Source: Spirosoma montaniterrae (lineage in GTDB: Bacteria > Bacteroidota > Bacteroidia > Cytophagales > Spirosomataceae). Taken from it: DNA of 64,000 bases. The notes under the pieces are model-generated. The model saw only the letters and a program-made list of their open reading frames with translations. It was not told the origin of the DNA and did not search any database. This document shows, one piece after another, positions 1 to 8,058 of the stretch (the stretch's first letter is position 1; the number at the start of each line of letters is the position of its first letter). The position numbers were made by a program, and so were the translations under genes. The stretch is taken from positions 3,690,001 through 3,754,000 of the forward strand of contig NZ_CP014263.1 of the NCBI RefSeq assembly GCF_001988955.1, given 5' to 3'.

Positions 1-581
1 AGCGCGGTACGCCAAGTATCTATCAGGGTGATGAAATCGGCATGACCAACTGCCCTTTCGACCGCATCGACGAATACGACGACATTCAGGTACGCAACGC
101 CTGGAACGCCCTCGTTCTGCCCAACCAACAACTGGCTCCGGCGTTTCTGGCGTCGGCCAACCGCATTGCCCGCGACCACGCCCGAACACCCATGCAATGG
201 AGTAACGCTCCAAACGCGGGCTTTACCAACGGCCCCCGAACGTGGCTGAACGTAAATCCGAACTACGTCCAGATTAATGCACAGCAGCAGGATACTGACC
301 CAGACAGCGTACTAAATTTTTACCGAAAGCTGCTACGCTGGCGCAAACAGCAACCCGTTCTGCACGAAGGCACCTACCGCGATCTCCTGCCTAATCACCC
401 CACGCTCTGGGCTTACGAACGGCAGTTAGACAACGAACGCCTGACCGTCGTAGCCAATGTATCGGCAATGGACGTTGCGTTACCTATAAAATTAACTGGC
501 GAACTCATTTTTGGCAATTACCCGAAGATAACCGCTGACTTACAGCCATTTGAAGCGCGTATCTATCGGCTGAATCCGTAA
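1..581 (+). CDS. GH13 family alpha-glucosidase, C-terminal part (5' end outside the window)
   Basis: The frame is already open at the window edge, with codons from position 3, so about 192 C-terminal residues are visible and the start is missing. They begin with GTPSIYQGDEIGM, which matches the end of the catalytic (beta/alpha)8 barrel in GH13 oligo-1,6-glucosidases and related alpha-glucosidases. IARDHARTPMQW and the following NPNY segment are also typical of this group. The last 80 or so residues form the small C-terminal beta domain. Family members hydrolyse alpha-glucosidic bonds in short oligosaccharides such as isomaltose or trehalose-type sugars. The exact substrate cannot be told from this part. 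The gene converges on the minus-strand toxin locus with only 4 bases between the stop codons. Confidence 0.88.
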   Translation, partial: RGTPSIYQGDEIGMTNCPFDRIDEYDDIQVRNAWNALVLPNQQLAPAFLASANRIARDHARTPMQWSNAPNAGFTNGPRTWLNVNPNYVQINAQQQDTDPDSVLNFYRKLLRWRKQQPVLHEGTYRDLLPNHPTLWAYERQLDNERLTVVANVSAMDVALPIKLTGELIFGNYPKITADLQPFEARIYRLNP

Positions 582-585
582 CCGT

Positions 586-1032
586 TCAGGACAAATGCTG
601 ATGAATGGACATTTTCACGTGTTCGCATTGTTCATCGTTAACTACGGCACCGAGCAGTTGCATCAATGCGCGTGGGTCAAGGTCCTGGAGACTACTGACT
701 GCCTGCGCCGATACTTGCCGGGCCATCTGTCGCACACATTCCTGACCATTCGGCAAATGCTGTGGCATTAAGCAACTCAGCAACACCGAAGCCACGGCCA
801 AATCGGTGGTAGTAGGCAGCAGCAGCAACGCAATCCGGCTAAGTTGCTGATTCGTAGCGGCTACGTCTTTGCGATCACGTCGCCGATGCATCCCCGACAG
901 GCGAAACTGCAACAGCATCAGATGCTGCCATAAGTGTTCGGCATGTTGTTCGGCAGTAACAGCACCCAGCCGGGCGAGCGTGGCGGTATCGGGTTTATTT
1001 ATCCACAGCGTTCGGTACGAAGACGATTCCAT
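586..1032 (-). CDS. Hypothetical protein, last gene of the Sdp-like locus
   Basis: This 148-residue protein matches no family I recognise. It is predicted soluble and mostly helical, has no signal peptide, and carries a run of leucines around residues 70-75 and two scattered Cys in the C-terminal half. It starts 13 bases after the 60-residue gene upstream and is co-directional with the CPBP, DCC and SdpAB genes, so it is probably the distal cistron of that operon. That position makes an accessory or self-protection role possible, but nothing in the sequence shows one. Confidence 0.6.
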   Translation of the reverse strand: MESSSYRTLWINKPDTATLARLGAVTAEQHAEHLWQHLMLLQFRLSGMHRRRDRKDVAATNQQLSRIALLLLPTTTDLAVASVLLSCLMPQHLPNGQECVRQMARQVSAQAVSSLQDLDPRALMQLLGAVVNDEQCEHVKMSIHQHLS

Positions 1033-1044
1033 CGGCGTGTTAGG

Positions 1045-1227
1045 TTAGGCCGCTGCCCGGCTGGTGAACGCACTCTCGAACGGACTATCGGTCATATCCA
1101 CAATTCGGAACAAATCACGAGCCGAGACAATCCAGTTGTCGTCAAAAGCACCGTCTTCGTTGTAGGCATCGAGGTCGTCGTTCACGAAAACCTCGACGTC
1201 AGGGTCGAGTAGTTTATGCGTTTTCAT
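1045..1227 (-). CDS. Small acidic protein of 60 residues, unknown
   Basis: The protein is very rich in Asp and Glu in its first 35 residues, has no Cys, and ends in a short Ala tail. It lies between the CPBP gene (38-base gap) and the 148-residue gene (13-base gap) on the same strand. The tight spacing is the main reason to accept it. The length and acidic N-terminal half resemble a leader-type peptide, but there is no Ser/Thr/Cys-rich core as expected for a lanthipeptide. It could equally be a small partner of the downstream protein. Confidence 0.5.
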   Translation of the reverse strand: MKTHKLLDPDVEVFVNDDLDAYNEDGAFDDNWIVSARDLFRIVDMTDSPFESAFTSRAAA

Positions 1228-1264
1228 GGGTAGAACTGGTTTAAACGAAGTGAAATTCTGATAA

Positions 1265-2020
1265 TCAATGATTAATGAATTCGCTTAGGAGCATCACTAC
1301 ATGAGCAACGGCGTGGGCAATCATGGCGAAGACCAGGCCATGCCGCCAGTACACCCAACCGAAGACAACGCCAGCCAGTGCGTTCGCTAAAACAATATAT
1401 ACCACTAATGTTGGTGATGGCTGAGCAACCATAAGATTTAAGGCGGTCAGGTGCCCGGCTCCGAACAACAGTGCGGCTCCCACAATGGCAATCCAATATA
1501 CAGCCGGGTGCTGAGTTCGGAGTATCACCGACAGGAGCCAGACAAACAGAGTCATCAGCCCGAACCGGAGCATAATTTCTTCCGTAACGCCACCATACAG
1601 AAAGCGGGCTGCCACCGTGAGCTTCGTTTCGGTGCCGAGTTGAGCCAGTTCGTCAGGAATCAGTGCCTGAAACACCAGCACAACCCCTATAATCGACAGC
1701 CCGGCAAATACGCCCGGTACAATGCCCTTCACCAGCAGATTCTGCCCAATGGTTGCCCGCCGGAAGTCGCCTGAGTGAAAGATGGATAACCCCACTTTTC
1801 GATACAACAGCGATCCAACAATAACGGCTATCACCAGTAGAAGCAGCGGATTCACCAATATAAGCCATTGCAGTTCGGCGGGCGAAAATTGCTTCAATAC
1901 TGCTTTGGGCAAGTTCGTAAGCGGGAACTGTACAGTTAGCAGGGAGGCTACGCCAAGCAGACCGAACAGAAAGAGCGTAAGGCCAGTTGTGCGGGGTGTT
2001 TGCAGGTGCATGGTCTTCAT
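1265..2020 (-). CDS. CPBP family intramembrane metalloprotease (Abi/CAAX protease-like)
   Basis: I chose the ATG at 2020 (MKTMHLQTP), giving 251 residues. Longer readings upstream lie inside the DCC gene and are Pro/Arg-rich, not membrane-like. The protein has about six to eight membrane spans. It carries the CPBP signature: EEIMLR (glutamate pair plus Arg), a His in FGAGHL, and a last conserved segment HAVAHVV. Family members are glutamate metalloproteases of the Abi group; some confer self-immunity to bacteriocins and others process prenylated or peptide substrates. The ATG overlaps the DCC stop as ATGA, so the two are translationally coupled. In this locus it is a candidate immunity or maturation factor for the SdpC-like toxins. 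Confidence 0.85.
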   Translation of the reverse strand: MKTMHLQTPRTTGLTLFLFGLLGVASLLTVQFPLTNLPKAVLKQFSPAELQWLILVNPLLLLVIAVIVGSLLYRKVGLSIFHSGDFRRATIGQNLLVKGIVPGVFAGLSIIGVVLVFQALIPDELAQLGTETKLTVAARFLYGGVTEEIMLRFGLMTLFVWLLSVILRTQHPAVYWIAIVGAALLFGAGHLTALNLMVAQPSPTLVVYIVLANALAGVVFGWVYWRHGLVFAMIAHAVAHVVMLLSEFINH

Positions 2021-2424
2021 AATTGTGTTTGGTTGTGGGTGAGCAGAATGCGTTTTCGCTGGTCGGGTGTGGGTAGCTGGCAACTTGCGGTGGTGCCAAA
2101 TTGATATCGATAACGGGCGAAAACATCGTACAAACCGTCGCGTAGGGGGCGCGGCACCCACCGCAGCCACCAAATCCAACGCCACGGACCAGCTAATCGC
2201 CGACCGATTCGCAGTATGGCTTCCGAACGGATGTACACCACGCCTTCGTCTACCAGCACGATACTGTCGGGTGGGGTGTTGCCAGCCATCCGGCGCAATT
2301 GCTCGCCCATTGCCGACTGAGCCGACACGAAGGAGAAGTAGCCCAGTGGGTCGCGCTCAAGTACGAACTGCACGTAAGCGTTGCAAAAGCCGCACACCCC
2401 GTCGAAAACAATGATTGCTTTCAT
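2017..2424 (-). CDS. DCC family thiol-disulfide oxidoreductase-like protein (DUF393/YuxK)
   Basis: The 135-residue protein opens with IVFDGVCGFCNAYVQF, the DxxCxxC signature that names the DCC family, with the two Cys in a thioredoxin-like CxxC arrangement. Length is normal for the family. It follows SdpB by 51 bases and overlaps the CPBP gene by 4 bases. DCC domains are often found beside or fused to HTTM/SdpB-type membrane proteins. Mature Bacillus SDP carries a disulfide, and most precursors here have Cys near their hydrophobic core, so a role in thiol chemistry of the toxin is plausible. That role is inference. Confidence 0.85.
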   Translation of the reverse strand: MKAIIVFDGVCGFCNAYVQFVLERDPLGYFSFVSAQSAMGEQLRRMAGNTPPDSIVLVDEGVVYIRSEAILRIGRRLAGPWRWIWWLRWVPRPLRDGLYDVFARYRYQFGTTASCQLPTPDQRKRILLTHNQTQL

Positions 2425-2475
2425 GGTTTCAGTACATTGACCGGGCGCGTGACGCGCCCGGCCATGAACGTTATG

Positions 2476-3444
2476 TTAGATGGATGCGGGCGAAACGCGC
2501 GATGCTTTCAGCGCAGGTAACTGCGGAATCAGGCTGCGGAGCCGGTTCAGTGCGGGCACGGTGTTGAACGGTTGATCGAACGGGCGCAGGAAGATGACCA
2601 GCGCGGCTGTCATGGCCATGAAAAACGTGGGCAATCCGTGAATGAGGATAATCATGAAATGGAAACCCACGCCTGCCCAGAGCAGATACCGCCGGTATTT
2701 TTGTTCGAGAGTTAGCCCCAGAAACAGCCCCCCTTCCAGAAACAGCACACTCCACGTGAGCAACACAATACACCAGCGGTTGGCCAATACCGGCAGCAGC
2801 AGGCTATGCACGTCGGGCGAAAGACCGAAGGTTGGGTTCGAAAACCAGTAGTAAATTGCCGTACCATCGGCCCACTCCGGCACCTTGAACTTGCCAACGC
2901 AGGCTTCAAAATAAATCAGAGCTACCTGAAGTCGCAACAGCCCATACGAAGTAACAGCAATGAGTTTGCGAAGCTGAAACGTATAGCTCGTTCTGTTGGC
3001 AACCGGAGCCATCGACCAGTGCCAGGTGCGCGGGTCGGTCAGGGCCAGCGGCAGCAGCAGACCGCTCAGCACGAGCGTAACCTGATCGCCCCCATCGACC
3101 AGCACTGCCGTCGACATGAAGCTGAAACCCACATAAACATGGAGCAGAGCCGTAAATCGGGGATAGATGCCAATCAATACCAGAAAAAGAATAGTCATAC
3201 ACACCCAACGAGCCGTTTCCAGATCGCCCATCCAGCAAAACAGACTATACTCGGCCAGCCCCATACAAGACGGGCAGTCGGTTTGACCGGCAATGGGCCG
3301 AAACAGCGTACCCATGTCGTTGAAAAGCAGCGTACAGAATGTGCCTAAAGCCAGCAATGAGCGCACAAAGCCATACACGTTGGTCCAGGGATTACGCGCC
3401 AGCAGCGCGTTGAGGTAGCGGTCGAAAGCAGTTAGCGGTTGCAT
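2476..3444 (-). CDS. SdpB family membrane protein (HTTM-like), toxin maturation
   Basis: This 322-residue integral membrane protein has about eight hydrophobic segments. Its N-terminal NPWTNVYGFVRSLLALGT and the following SPC/SLFCWMG-like region fit the SdpB family, which is related to the HTTM domain of vitamin-K-dependent carboxylases. In Bacillus, SdpB is a multipass protein needed with SdpA to turn pro-SdpC into active SDP toxin. The gene overlaps the end of sdpA by 13 bases and is followed by DCC and CPBP genes. The family call comes from motif memory and from the adjacent SdpA and SdpC genes. A generic HTTM protein is the alternative. Confidence 0.75.
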   Translation of the reverse strand: MQPLTAFDRYLNALLARNPWTNVYGFVRSLLALGTFCTLLFNDMGTLFRPIAGQTDCPSCMGLAEYSLFCWMGDLETARWVCMTILFLVLIGIYPRFTALLHVYVGFSFMSTAVLVDGGDQVTLVLSGLLLPLALTDPRTWHWSMAPVANRTSYTFQLRKLIAVTSYGLLRLQVALIYFEACVGKFKVPEWADGTAIYYWFSNPTFGLSPDVHSLLLPVLANRWCIVLLTWSVLFLEGGLFLGLTLEQKYRRYLLWAGVGFHFMIILIHGLPTFFMAMTAALVIFLRPFDQPFNTVPALNRLRSLIPQLPALKASRVSPASI

Positions 3445-3974
3445 ATAACGGTTAGTTTTAAGATGGATGACGGGAGCGTGATGCGGTTGGTCTGCGACGA
3501 CCAGGCCCAGGGGACAATACCGCGCTGAATCAGGTAATACGTGCCGCTGAGATACGGTCGGGGCGTATTGTTTTCAACTCTCACCTCGGTAAGTTTATGC
3601 GAACGTATGTAGGCTTCCGGATCGGTTTCGCAGCGGGTCCATTTAGTAGTGGGTACGTTATAGAGCAGATAGGCATACTCGACGCTCATTGCCCGCGACG
3701 AACGCCGAAAGCCCATCAGGTTGGCAAACGTGGCCTGCCGTTGACCATCTACCAGTATCAGGCGATTGTTTTCCCAGCGATAAAGCTGAATATTTTCGTC
3801 GCGAGGGCTTTTGGTGAAGAAGGCCCAGCCCTGCGGAAACAGCGTTCGGAGGTTGTGTTGAAACTCGTAGCTAAACCGGACGGGTGTGTCTTTCACGTAA
3901 GTGAGGAGAGAGAAAAAAGCCAGCCCAGCCCATAGCAAGCTGATGCCAACGAAGGTAATTCGGGTCGCTTTCAT
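3432..3974 (-). CDS. SdpA family antimicrobial peptide system protein
   Basis: I place the start at the ATG at 3974 (MKATRITFVG), 180 residues. The in-frame extension to 4094 reaches toward a hairpin and is basic and non-conserved. There is one N-terminal membrane anchor (about residues 5-27) followed by an extracytoplasmic-type domain containing FPQGWAFFTKSPRDE, the signature region of SdpA proteins. In Bacillus, SdpA acts with SdpB to mature the SDP toxin. Here sdpA follows the last SdpC-like gene across a stem-loop (4139-4171) and overlaps sdpB by 13 bases. SdpA next to SdpB next to SdpC-like genes makes the family assignment mutually supporting. Confidence 0.78.
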   Translation of the reverse strand: MKATRITFVGISLLWAGLAFFSLLTYVKDTPVRFSYEFQHNLRTLFPQGWAFFTKSPRDENIQLYRWENNRLILVDGQRQATFANLMGFRRSSRAMSVEYAYLLYNVPTTKWTRCETDPEAYIRSHKLTEVRVENNTPRPYLSGTYYLIQRGIVPWAWSSQTNRITLPSSILKLTVICNR

Positions 3975-4138
3975 AGCGGTATCGGGTTTATGTGTTGCGA
4001 TTGTTCGTCTCAGGCAAAGCAGCCGGGTGGTGCGGGCCTGTTTGATGATCGAAAATTGCGAAACCCGCGCCACCCGCTGAATTTTATTATACAATTCGCC
4101 CGATTCGCCGTATGAAATCTCATATTCGCAGGATGCAC

Positions 4139-4171
4139 AACAGCCGACCCTATTTTTTAGGGTCGGCTGTT
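4139..4171 (-). terminator. Stem-loop between the last SdpC-like gene and sdpA
   Basis: Positions 4139-4152 and 4158-4171 form a perfect 14-bp stem with a 5-base T loop. It lies 31 bases past the stop of the sixth SdpC-like gene and before sdpA. No clear T-run follows on the minus strand, so it may act as a partial terminator or an RNA-stabilising 3' end that keeps precursor mRNA more abundant than sdpAB mRNA. Confidence 0.55.
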
Positions 4172-4201
4172 AAACAATAGTCGCTACCTCAACGCAATTG
4201 G

Positions 4202-4819
4202 CTACGCCAGCGTGGGTGCAACGGCACAGATAGAAAGGGCCATCTGCTCCAGCAGCAGGGGCGATGCCTGCTGCGTACCTACCACTTCTTCCTGATCAAA
4301 AATGGCCGCCGAGCAGAGAATGTAAATCACATTCACACAGGCGACGGCATTGGCTACCAGCAGTACCTCGCCCTGACCCGGTGCCATCGGCTTTTTCCGA
4401 AGCCGATACCCGTTGTTAGTAGCAGTCGACGAATTATACAGTATGTCGAGGGTTTTGGCGGTGCGCTCCGAAGCCGACCGAAGCTGCCGCTCCACACACT
4501 GTACATCGTGGCTCATCAGCGCAGCTTTGAATTTGGTAAAGAACGCTGTATCGCTCTGCCGCAGGTGGTCAATGATTTGCCGACGCACGGTTTCGACCTG
4601 GCTACCCGCCAGCGACGCAGGTGCATAAGCCATTTTGAGCGATTGAATTTCGGGAATCAGTTGGGCAAATGCGCCCTCAGCGAAGAAAATGCCCCGGTAC
4701 ATATCTTCGCCCGTAACTATGCGTTTTTTGGTTGCATCGCTGAATCCATACAGGGGGGTAAACCCTGCCAGTGCGGCTAAACTCATTCGTTTCAGCACGT
4801 CGCGTCGAGACTTGTTCAT
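4202..4819 (-). CDS. SdpC-like toxin precursor 6, divergent, with Tat-like leader
   Basis: The 205-residue protein begins with SRRDVLKRMSLAALAGF, a twin-arginine-type signal unlike the Sec-type leaders of the other five copies. VTGEDMYRGIFFAEGAFAQLIPEI matches the conserved SdpC-family motif (in the others, SGEEMFRGLFFLEG). A helical middle part follows, then a hydrophobic core (VLLVANAVACVNVIYILCSAA) with two internal Cys. The protein ends EQMALSICAVAPTLA, a variant of the shared C-terminal tail. It lacks the G-T/N-C immediately before the core seen in the others. It is the last precursor before sdpA and the most divergent member. Confidence 0.72.
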   Translation of the reverse strand: MNKSRRDVLKRMSLAALAGFTPLYGFSDATKKRIVTGEDMYRGIFFAEGAFAQLIPEIQSLKMAYAPASLAGSQVETVRRQIIDHLRQSDTAFFTKFKAALMSHDVQCVERQLRSASERTAKTLDILYNSSTATNNGYRLRKKPMAPGQGEVLLVANAVACVNVIYILCSAAIFDQEEVVGTQQASPLLLEQMALSICAVAPTLA

Positions 4820-4839
4820 GATATGTAAGTCGTTAGAGG

Positions 4840-5553
4840 TTAAGCGATTGTTGACGCTACGTTGCAGATAGATGCCACCAGTTGCTCATGCATCAGCGAG
4901 TGGCCGTTTGTGTTCAACGTGATCTCTTCTTCAGCCGCCACCACAACCACAACCCATAGAATGATTGCAACGGCCAGAATCGTAACTAAGCACGTACCGC
5001 TGTTGGCATCAACGGCCTTGCCCTTCTGCATGTCGGCCACCAGCTTCTCGATAGCCTGAGCGTCTAACTTGCCCCCCTGCCGGGCCGCTTCCGCCTGCGC
5101 TTTGGCCTGCAAACGACCCAACTCGGCCTTGTCCAACTCATAGAGCACGTCCAGTGCCTGACCCACCAGAGCCTGCCCCTCGGCCAAAGCCGCACTCACC
5201 CGCAGATGGTCGCCACTCTTCATGGCCGACTTGAAGTGGGCAAAGTAGCCCGGACGAGCCGACTCGATCTGGGCCAGCACCGCCTGCCGCACCTGGGCCA
5301 CTGCCGCTTTCTGGTCGCTGCTCTGCTGCTGGTTGAGGTAGGCTGTCTGGAACGATTGGGTTTCGGGCAGCATCTGGGCATAGCGGCCCTCTAAGAAAAA
5401 CACCCCGGCAAACAGCTCCTGACCGCTCAGAAAGGTGGCGCGGGTGGTTTTATTGTTGAGGGCGAAGCTGTGAAAGGAGGCCAGCACGAAGCAGATCAGC
5501 AGAGGCAGGGCCGTGTAGGCATTCAGAAACGATTTACGAATCGACGTAATCAT
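4840..5553 (-). CDS. SdpC-like toxin precursor 5 (subfamily A)
   Basis: The 237-residue protein has a Sec-type signal (about residues 1-31), then LSGQELFAGVFFLEGRYA, the SdpC-family motif. A helical pro-region of about 120 residues follows, then NSGTC, a hydrophobic core of about 20 residues (LVTILAVAIILWVVVVVAA), an acidic linker, and the tail HEQLVASICNVASTIA. Up to NSGTC it is nearly identical at DNA level to precursors 2 and 3; only the core and linker differ. In Bacillus the SDP toxin is cut from this C-terminal hydrophobic part of SdpC. The start codon and the about 15 bases before it are also conserved with copies 2 and 3, which supports the start. Confidence 0.78.
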   Translation of the reverse strand: MITSIRKSFLNAYTALPLLICFVLASFHSFALNNKTTRATFLSGQELFAGVFFLEGRYAQMLPETQSFQTAYLNQQQSSDQKAAVAQVRQAVLAQIESARPGYFAHFKSAMKSGDHLRVSAALAEGQALVGQALDVLYELDKAELGRLQAKAQAEAARQGGKLDAQAIEKLVADMQKGKAVDANSGTCLVTILAVAIILWVVVVVAAEEEITLNTNGHSLMHEQLVASICNVASTIA

Positions 5554-5599
5554 GGTTGATAACTGGTTTAGGAGGTTTTAGAAAAGGAAATGAAAACAC

Positions 5600-6208
5600 C
5601 TATGAAGGATTGGCCGACAGACGGCACATTGACGCCACAAGTTGCTCGGTCAATAGGCGTGAGTTAGTTTGTGTTATCTCTTCGGGGGAGAGTACCATAG
5701 CAATAACCTGCATAGATAAAGAAGCTGCACTCTCAGAAGTGACTATAAGAATAATCAGGCAATTACCCTGGTTAGTCTCTACGGACTTTCTGGACTTTGA
5801 CTGAAAGGCTACCAACTCTTCAAGTTTTTGTTGAGTCTGTTCCAGTTTCGATTTAATAATCAATGGATTGCCACTTTCTACAGCAGCCCGAAATTTGTCA
5901 AACACAAACTTGTCTTCCGCCAACAATGTCTGTATAAGCCGTTGGCGAGTTGCGTGTATCTTCGCTTTTTTATCAGCGGCCTTAGCCAGTTTTGCTGTAT
6001 AGCTCAGACTCATACTTTTGAGTTCGGGAATGGCTTCGGCATAGCGGCCCTCTAAGAAAAACAGGCCCCGAAACATCTCCTCGCCCGAATACCGGTGCGT
6101 AACCCCGAGTGGGCGGGCCTGAGCAGCCCAACTGGCAACCAATAGACACACTAACAACGGAAGAGCCGTGTAGGCATTCAGCAGATACTGGCGAATAAAC
6201 GTAGTCAT
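5600..6208 (-). CDS. SdpC-like toxin precursor 4 (subfamily B)
   Basis: The 202-residue protein has a Sec-type signal ending near AAQARP, then RYSGEEMFRGLFFLEGRYAEAIPEL. The first 68 or so residues nearly match precursor 1, but the pro-region is about 40 residues shorter. The core starts after QGNC (LIILIVTSESAASLSM) and is less hydrophobic and richer in Ser than in subfamily A. The tail is TEQLVASMCRLSANPS. The gene is preceded by a stem-loop at 6253-6298. The mix of shared ends and a private middle suggests recombination between copies. Confidence 0.75.
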   Translation of the reverse strand: MTTFIRQYLLNAYTALPLLVCLLVASWAAQARPLGVTHRYSGEEMFRGLFFLEGRYAEAIPELKSMSLSYTAKLAKAADKKAKIHATRQRLIQTLLAEDKFVFDKFRAAVESGNPLIIKSKLEQTQQKLEELVAFQSKSRKSVETNQGNCLIILIVTSESAASLSMQVIAMVLSPEEITQTNSRLLTEQLVASMCRLSANPS

Positions 6209-6252
6209 GAGTGATAAGCAGTTTAGGAGTAGAATCAGACTTATTTATACAA

Positions 6253-6298
6253 AGAGGTTCGGTATTAGCACATCTGTTTGCACACATACCGAACCTCT
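6253..6298 (-). terminator. Stem-loop between SdpC-like genes 3 and 4
   Basis: Positions 6253-6265 and 6286-6298 pair perfectly over 13 bp (AGAGGTTCGGTAT and its complement) with a 20-base loop. It begins 14 bases past the stop of precursor 3. On the minus strand the stem is followed by an A/T-rich stretch. It is a likely terminator or processing site dividing the precursor array into separate transcripts. Confidence 0.5.
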
Positions 6299-6312
6299 AT
6301 TGAATCGATTAC

Positions 6313-7038
6313 TTAAGCAATGCTCGGAGCCACTTCGCAAATCGAAGCCACTAATTGCTCGTGCATCAGCGATTTGGTGTTGCGATTGTCGCTGAGTACT
6401 TCATTCTCCGATACGGCAATGGCCACCCAAACAGCCGCCACGGCCACTACCAGCACGACAACTGCAATCACCGCACAGGTACCGCTGTTGGCATCAACGG
6501 CCTTGCCCTTCTGCATGTCGGCCACCAGCTTCTCGATAGCCTGAGCGTCTAACTTGCCCCCCTGCCGGGCCGCTTCCGCCTGCGCTTTGGCCTGCAAACG
6601 ACCCAACTCGGCCTTGTCCAACTCATAGAGCACGTCCAGTGCCTGACCCACCAGAGCCTGCCCCTCGGCCAAAGCCGCACTCACCCGCAGATGGTCGCCA
6701 CTCTTCATGGCCGACTTGAAGTGGGCAAAGTAGCCCGGACGAGCCGACTCGATCTGGGCCAGCACCGCCTGCCGCACCTGGGCCACTGCCGCTTTCTGGT
6801 CGCTGCTCTGCTGCTGGTTGAGGTAGGCTGTCTGGAACGATTGGGTTTCGGGCAGCATCTGGGCATAGCGGCCCTCTAAGAAAAACACCCCGGCAAACAG
6901 CTCCTGACCGCTCAGAAAGGTGGCGCGGGTAGCCTTGTTGTTGAGGGCGAAGCTGTGAAAGGAGGCCAGCACGAAGCAGATCAGCAGGGGCAGAGCCGTG
7001 TAGGCATTCAAGAACGATTTGCGAATTGAGGTAATCAT
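6313..7038 (-). CDS. SdpC-like toxin precursor 3 (subfamily A)
   Basis: The 241-residue protein is almost identical to precursors 2 and 5 from the initiator Met through NSGTC (about residue 187), in both protein and DNA. The core then changes to AVIAVVVLVVAVAAVWVAIA, followed by a short polar linker ending NTKSL and the tail MHEQLVASICEVAPSIA. The core is built almost only of Val, Ala, Ile and Leu with one Trp, as expected of a membrane-inserting peptide. The sharp change from near-identity to free variation at the Cys marks the probable boundary of the active peptide. Confidence 0.78.
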   Translation of the reverse strand: MITSIRKSFLNAYTALPLLICFVLASFHSFALNNKATRATFLSGQELFAGVFFLEGRYAQMLPETQSFQTAYLNQQQSSDQKAAVAQVRQAVLAQIESARPGYFAHFKSAMKSGDHLRVSAALAEGQALVGQALDVLYELDKAELGRLQAKAQAEAARQGGKLDAQAIEKLVADMQKGKAVDANSGTCAVIAVVVLVVAVAAVWVAIAVSENEVLSDNRNTKSLMHEQLVASICEVAPSIA

Positions 7039-7160
7039 GGTTGATAACTTGGTTTAGAAGGTTTTAGAAAAAGAAGTTGAAGAAAAAGACTCAGAAAAAG
7101 GGGCGGTATTCAGGCACCGGTCTGCTCGAACACCAGCCCATACGTGTCTATGAAAACTGC

Positions 7161-7889
7161 TTATGCGATAGTCGGGGCTACATTGCAGATAGATGCTACT
7201 AACTGCTCATGTATCAGCGACTTGGTGTTGCGATTGTCGGCAGACAACACTTCTTCAGCTACCAATGCAACGGCTACAAGTACAACAGCCACAGCTACAG
7301 CCACTACGACAACTACAATCACCGCACACGTACCGCTGTTGGTATCAACGGCCTTGCCCTTCTGCATGTCGGCCACCAGCTTCTCGATAGCCTGGGCATC
7401 TAACTTGCCCCCCTGCCGGGACGCTTCCGCCTGCGCTTTGGCCTGCAAACGACCCAACTCGGCCTTGTCCAACTCATAGAGCACGTCCAGTGCCTGACCC
7501 ACCAGAGCCTGCCCCTCGGCCAAAGCCGCACTCACCCGCAGATGGTCGCCACTCTTCATGGCCGACTTGAAGTGGGCAAAGTAGCCCGGACGAGCCGACT
7601 CGATCTGGGCCAGCACCGCCTGCCGCACCTGGGCCACTGCCGCTTTCTGGTCGCTGCTCTGCTGCTGGTTGAGGTAGGCTGTCTGGAACGATTGGGTTTC
7701 GGGCAGCATCTGGGCATAGCGGCCCTCTAAGAAAAACACCCCGGCAAACAGCTCCTGACCGCTCAGAAAAGTGGCGCGGGTAGCCTTGTTGTTGAGGGCG
7801 AAGCTGTGAAAGGAGGCCAGCACGAAGCAGATCAGCAGAGGCAGAGCCGTGTAGGCATTCAAGAACGATTTGCGAATTGAGGTAATCAT
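7161..7889 (-). CDS. SdpC-like toxin precursor 2 (subfamily A)
   Basis: The 242-residue protein has the subfamily A layout: signal peptide, LSGQELFAGVFFLEG motif, helical pro-region, NSGTC, then a Val/Ala-rich core (AVIVVVVVAVAVAVVLVAVA), a linker shared with precursor 3 (SADNRNTKSL), and the tail IHEQLVASICNVAPTIA. The few changes from copy 3 before the core (for example Ser for Ala in EASRQGG and Thr for Ala in AVDTNSG) show a recent duplication. About 120 bases separate it from gene 3. Confidence 0.78.
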   Translation of the reverse strand: MITSIRKSFLNAYTALPLLICFVLASFHSFALNNKATRATFLSGQELFAGVFFLEGRYAQMLPETQSFQTAYLNQQQSSDQKAAVAQVRQAVLAQIESARPGYFAHFKSAMKSGDHLRVSAALAEGQALVGQALDVLYELDKAELGRLQAKAQAEASRQGGKLDAQAIEKLVADMQKGKAVDTNSGTCAVIVVVVVAVAVAVVLVAVALVAEEVLSADNRNTKSLIHEQLVASICNVAPTIA

Positions 7890-8058
7890 GGTTGATAACT
7901 TGGTTTTAAGGGTTTGACATGAAAGAATTGTGAAAAAATGGACACGAACTATCGGGGTGATGGCTCAGACCGGTAAGCCAACACACAGCGACTATCTTAG
8001 AAAATTAAGATACAGAGTAAGAAACGGTCGGTGGCCGAAGCACCCCGAAACCGTATAA

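Noticed and set aside
1045..1227. 60-residue acidic protein as the missing lanthipeptide precursor
   Set aside because: It has no Cys, so no thioether could form; kept as an unknown small gene.
5206..7730. Three identical 62-residue plus-strand frames (5206, 6691, 7542)
   Set aside because: They are antisense shadows of the nearly identical subfamily A precursor genes; the real genes have signal peptides and family motifs.
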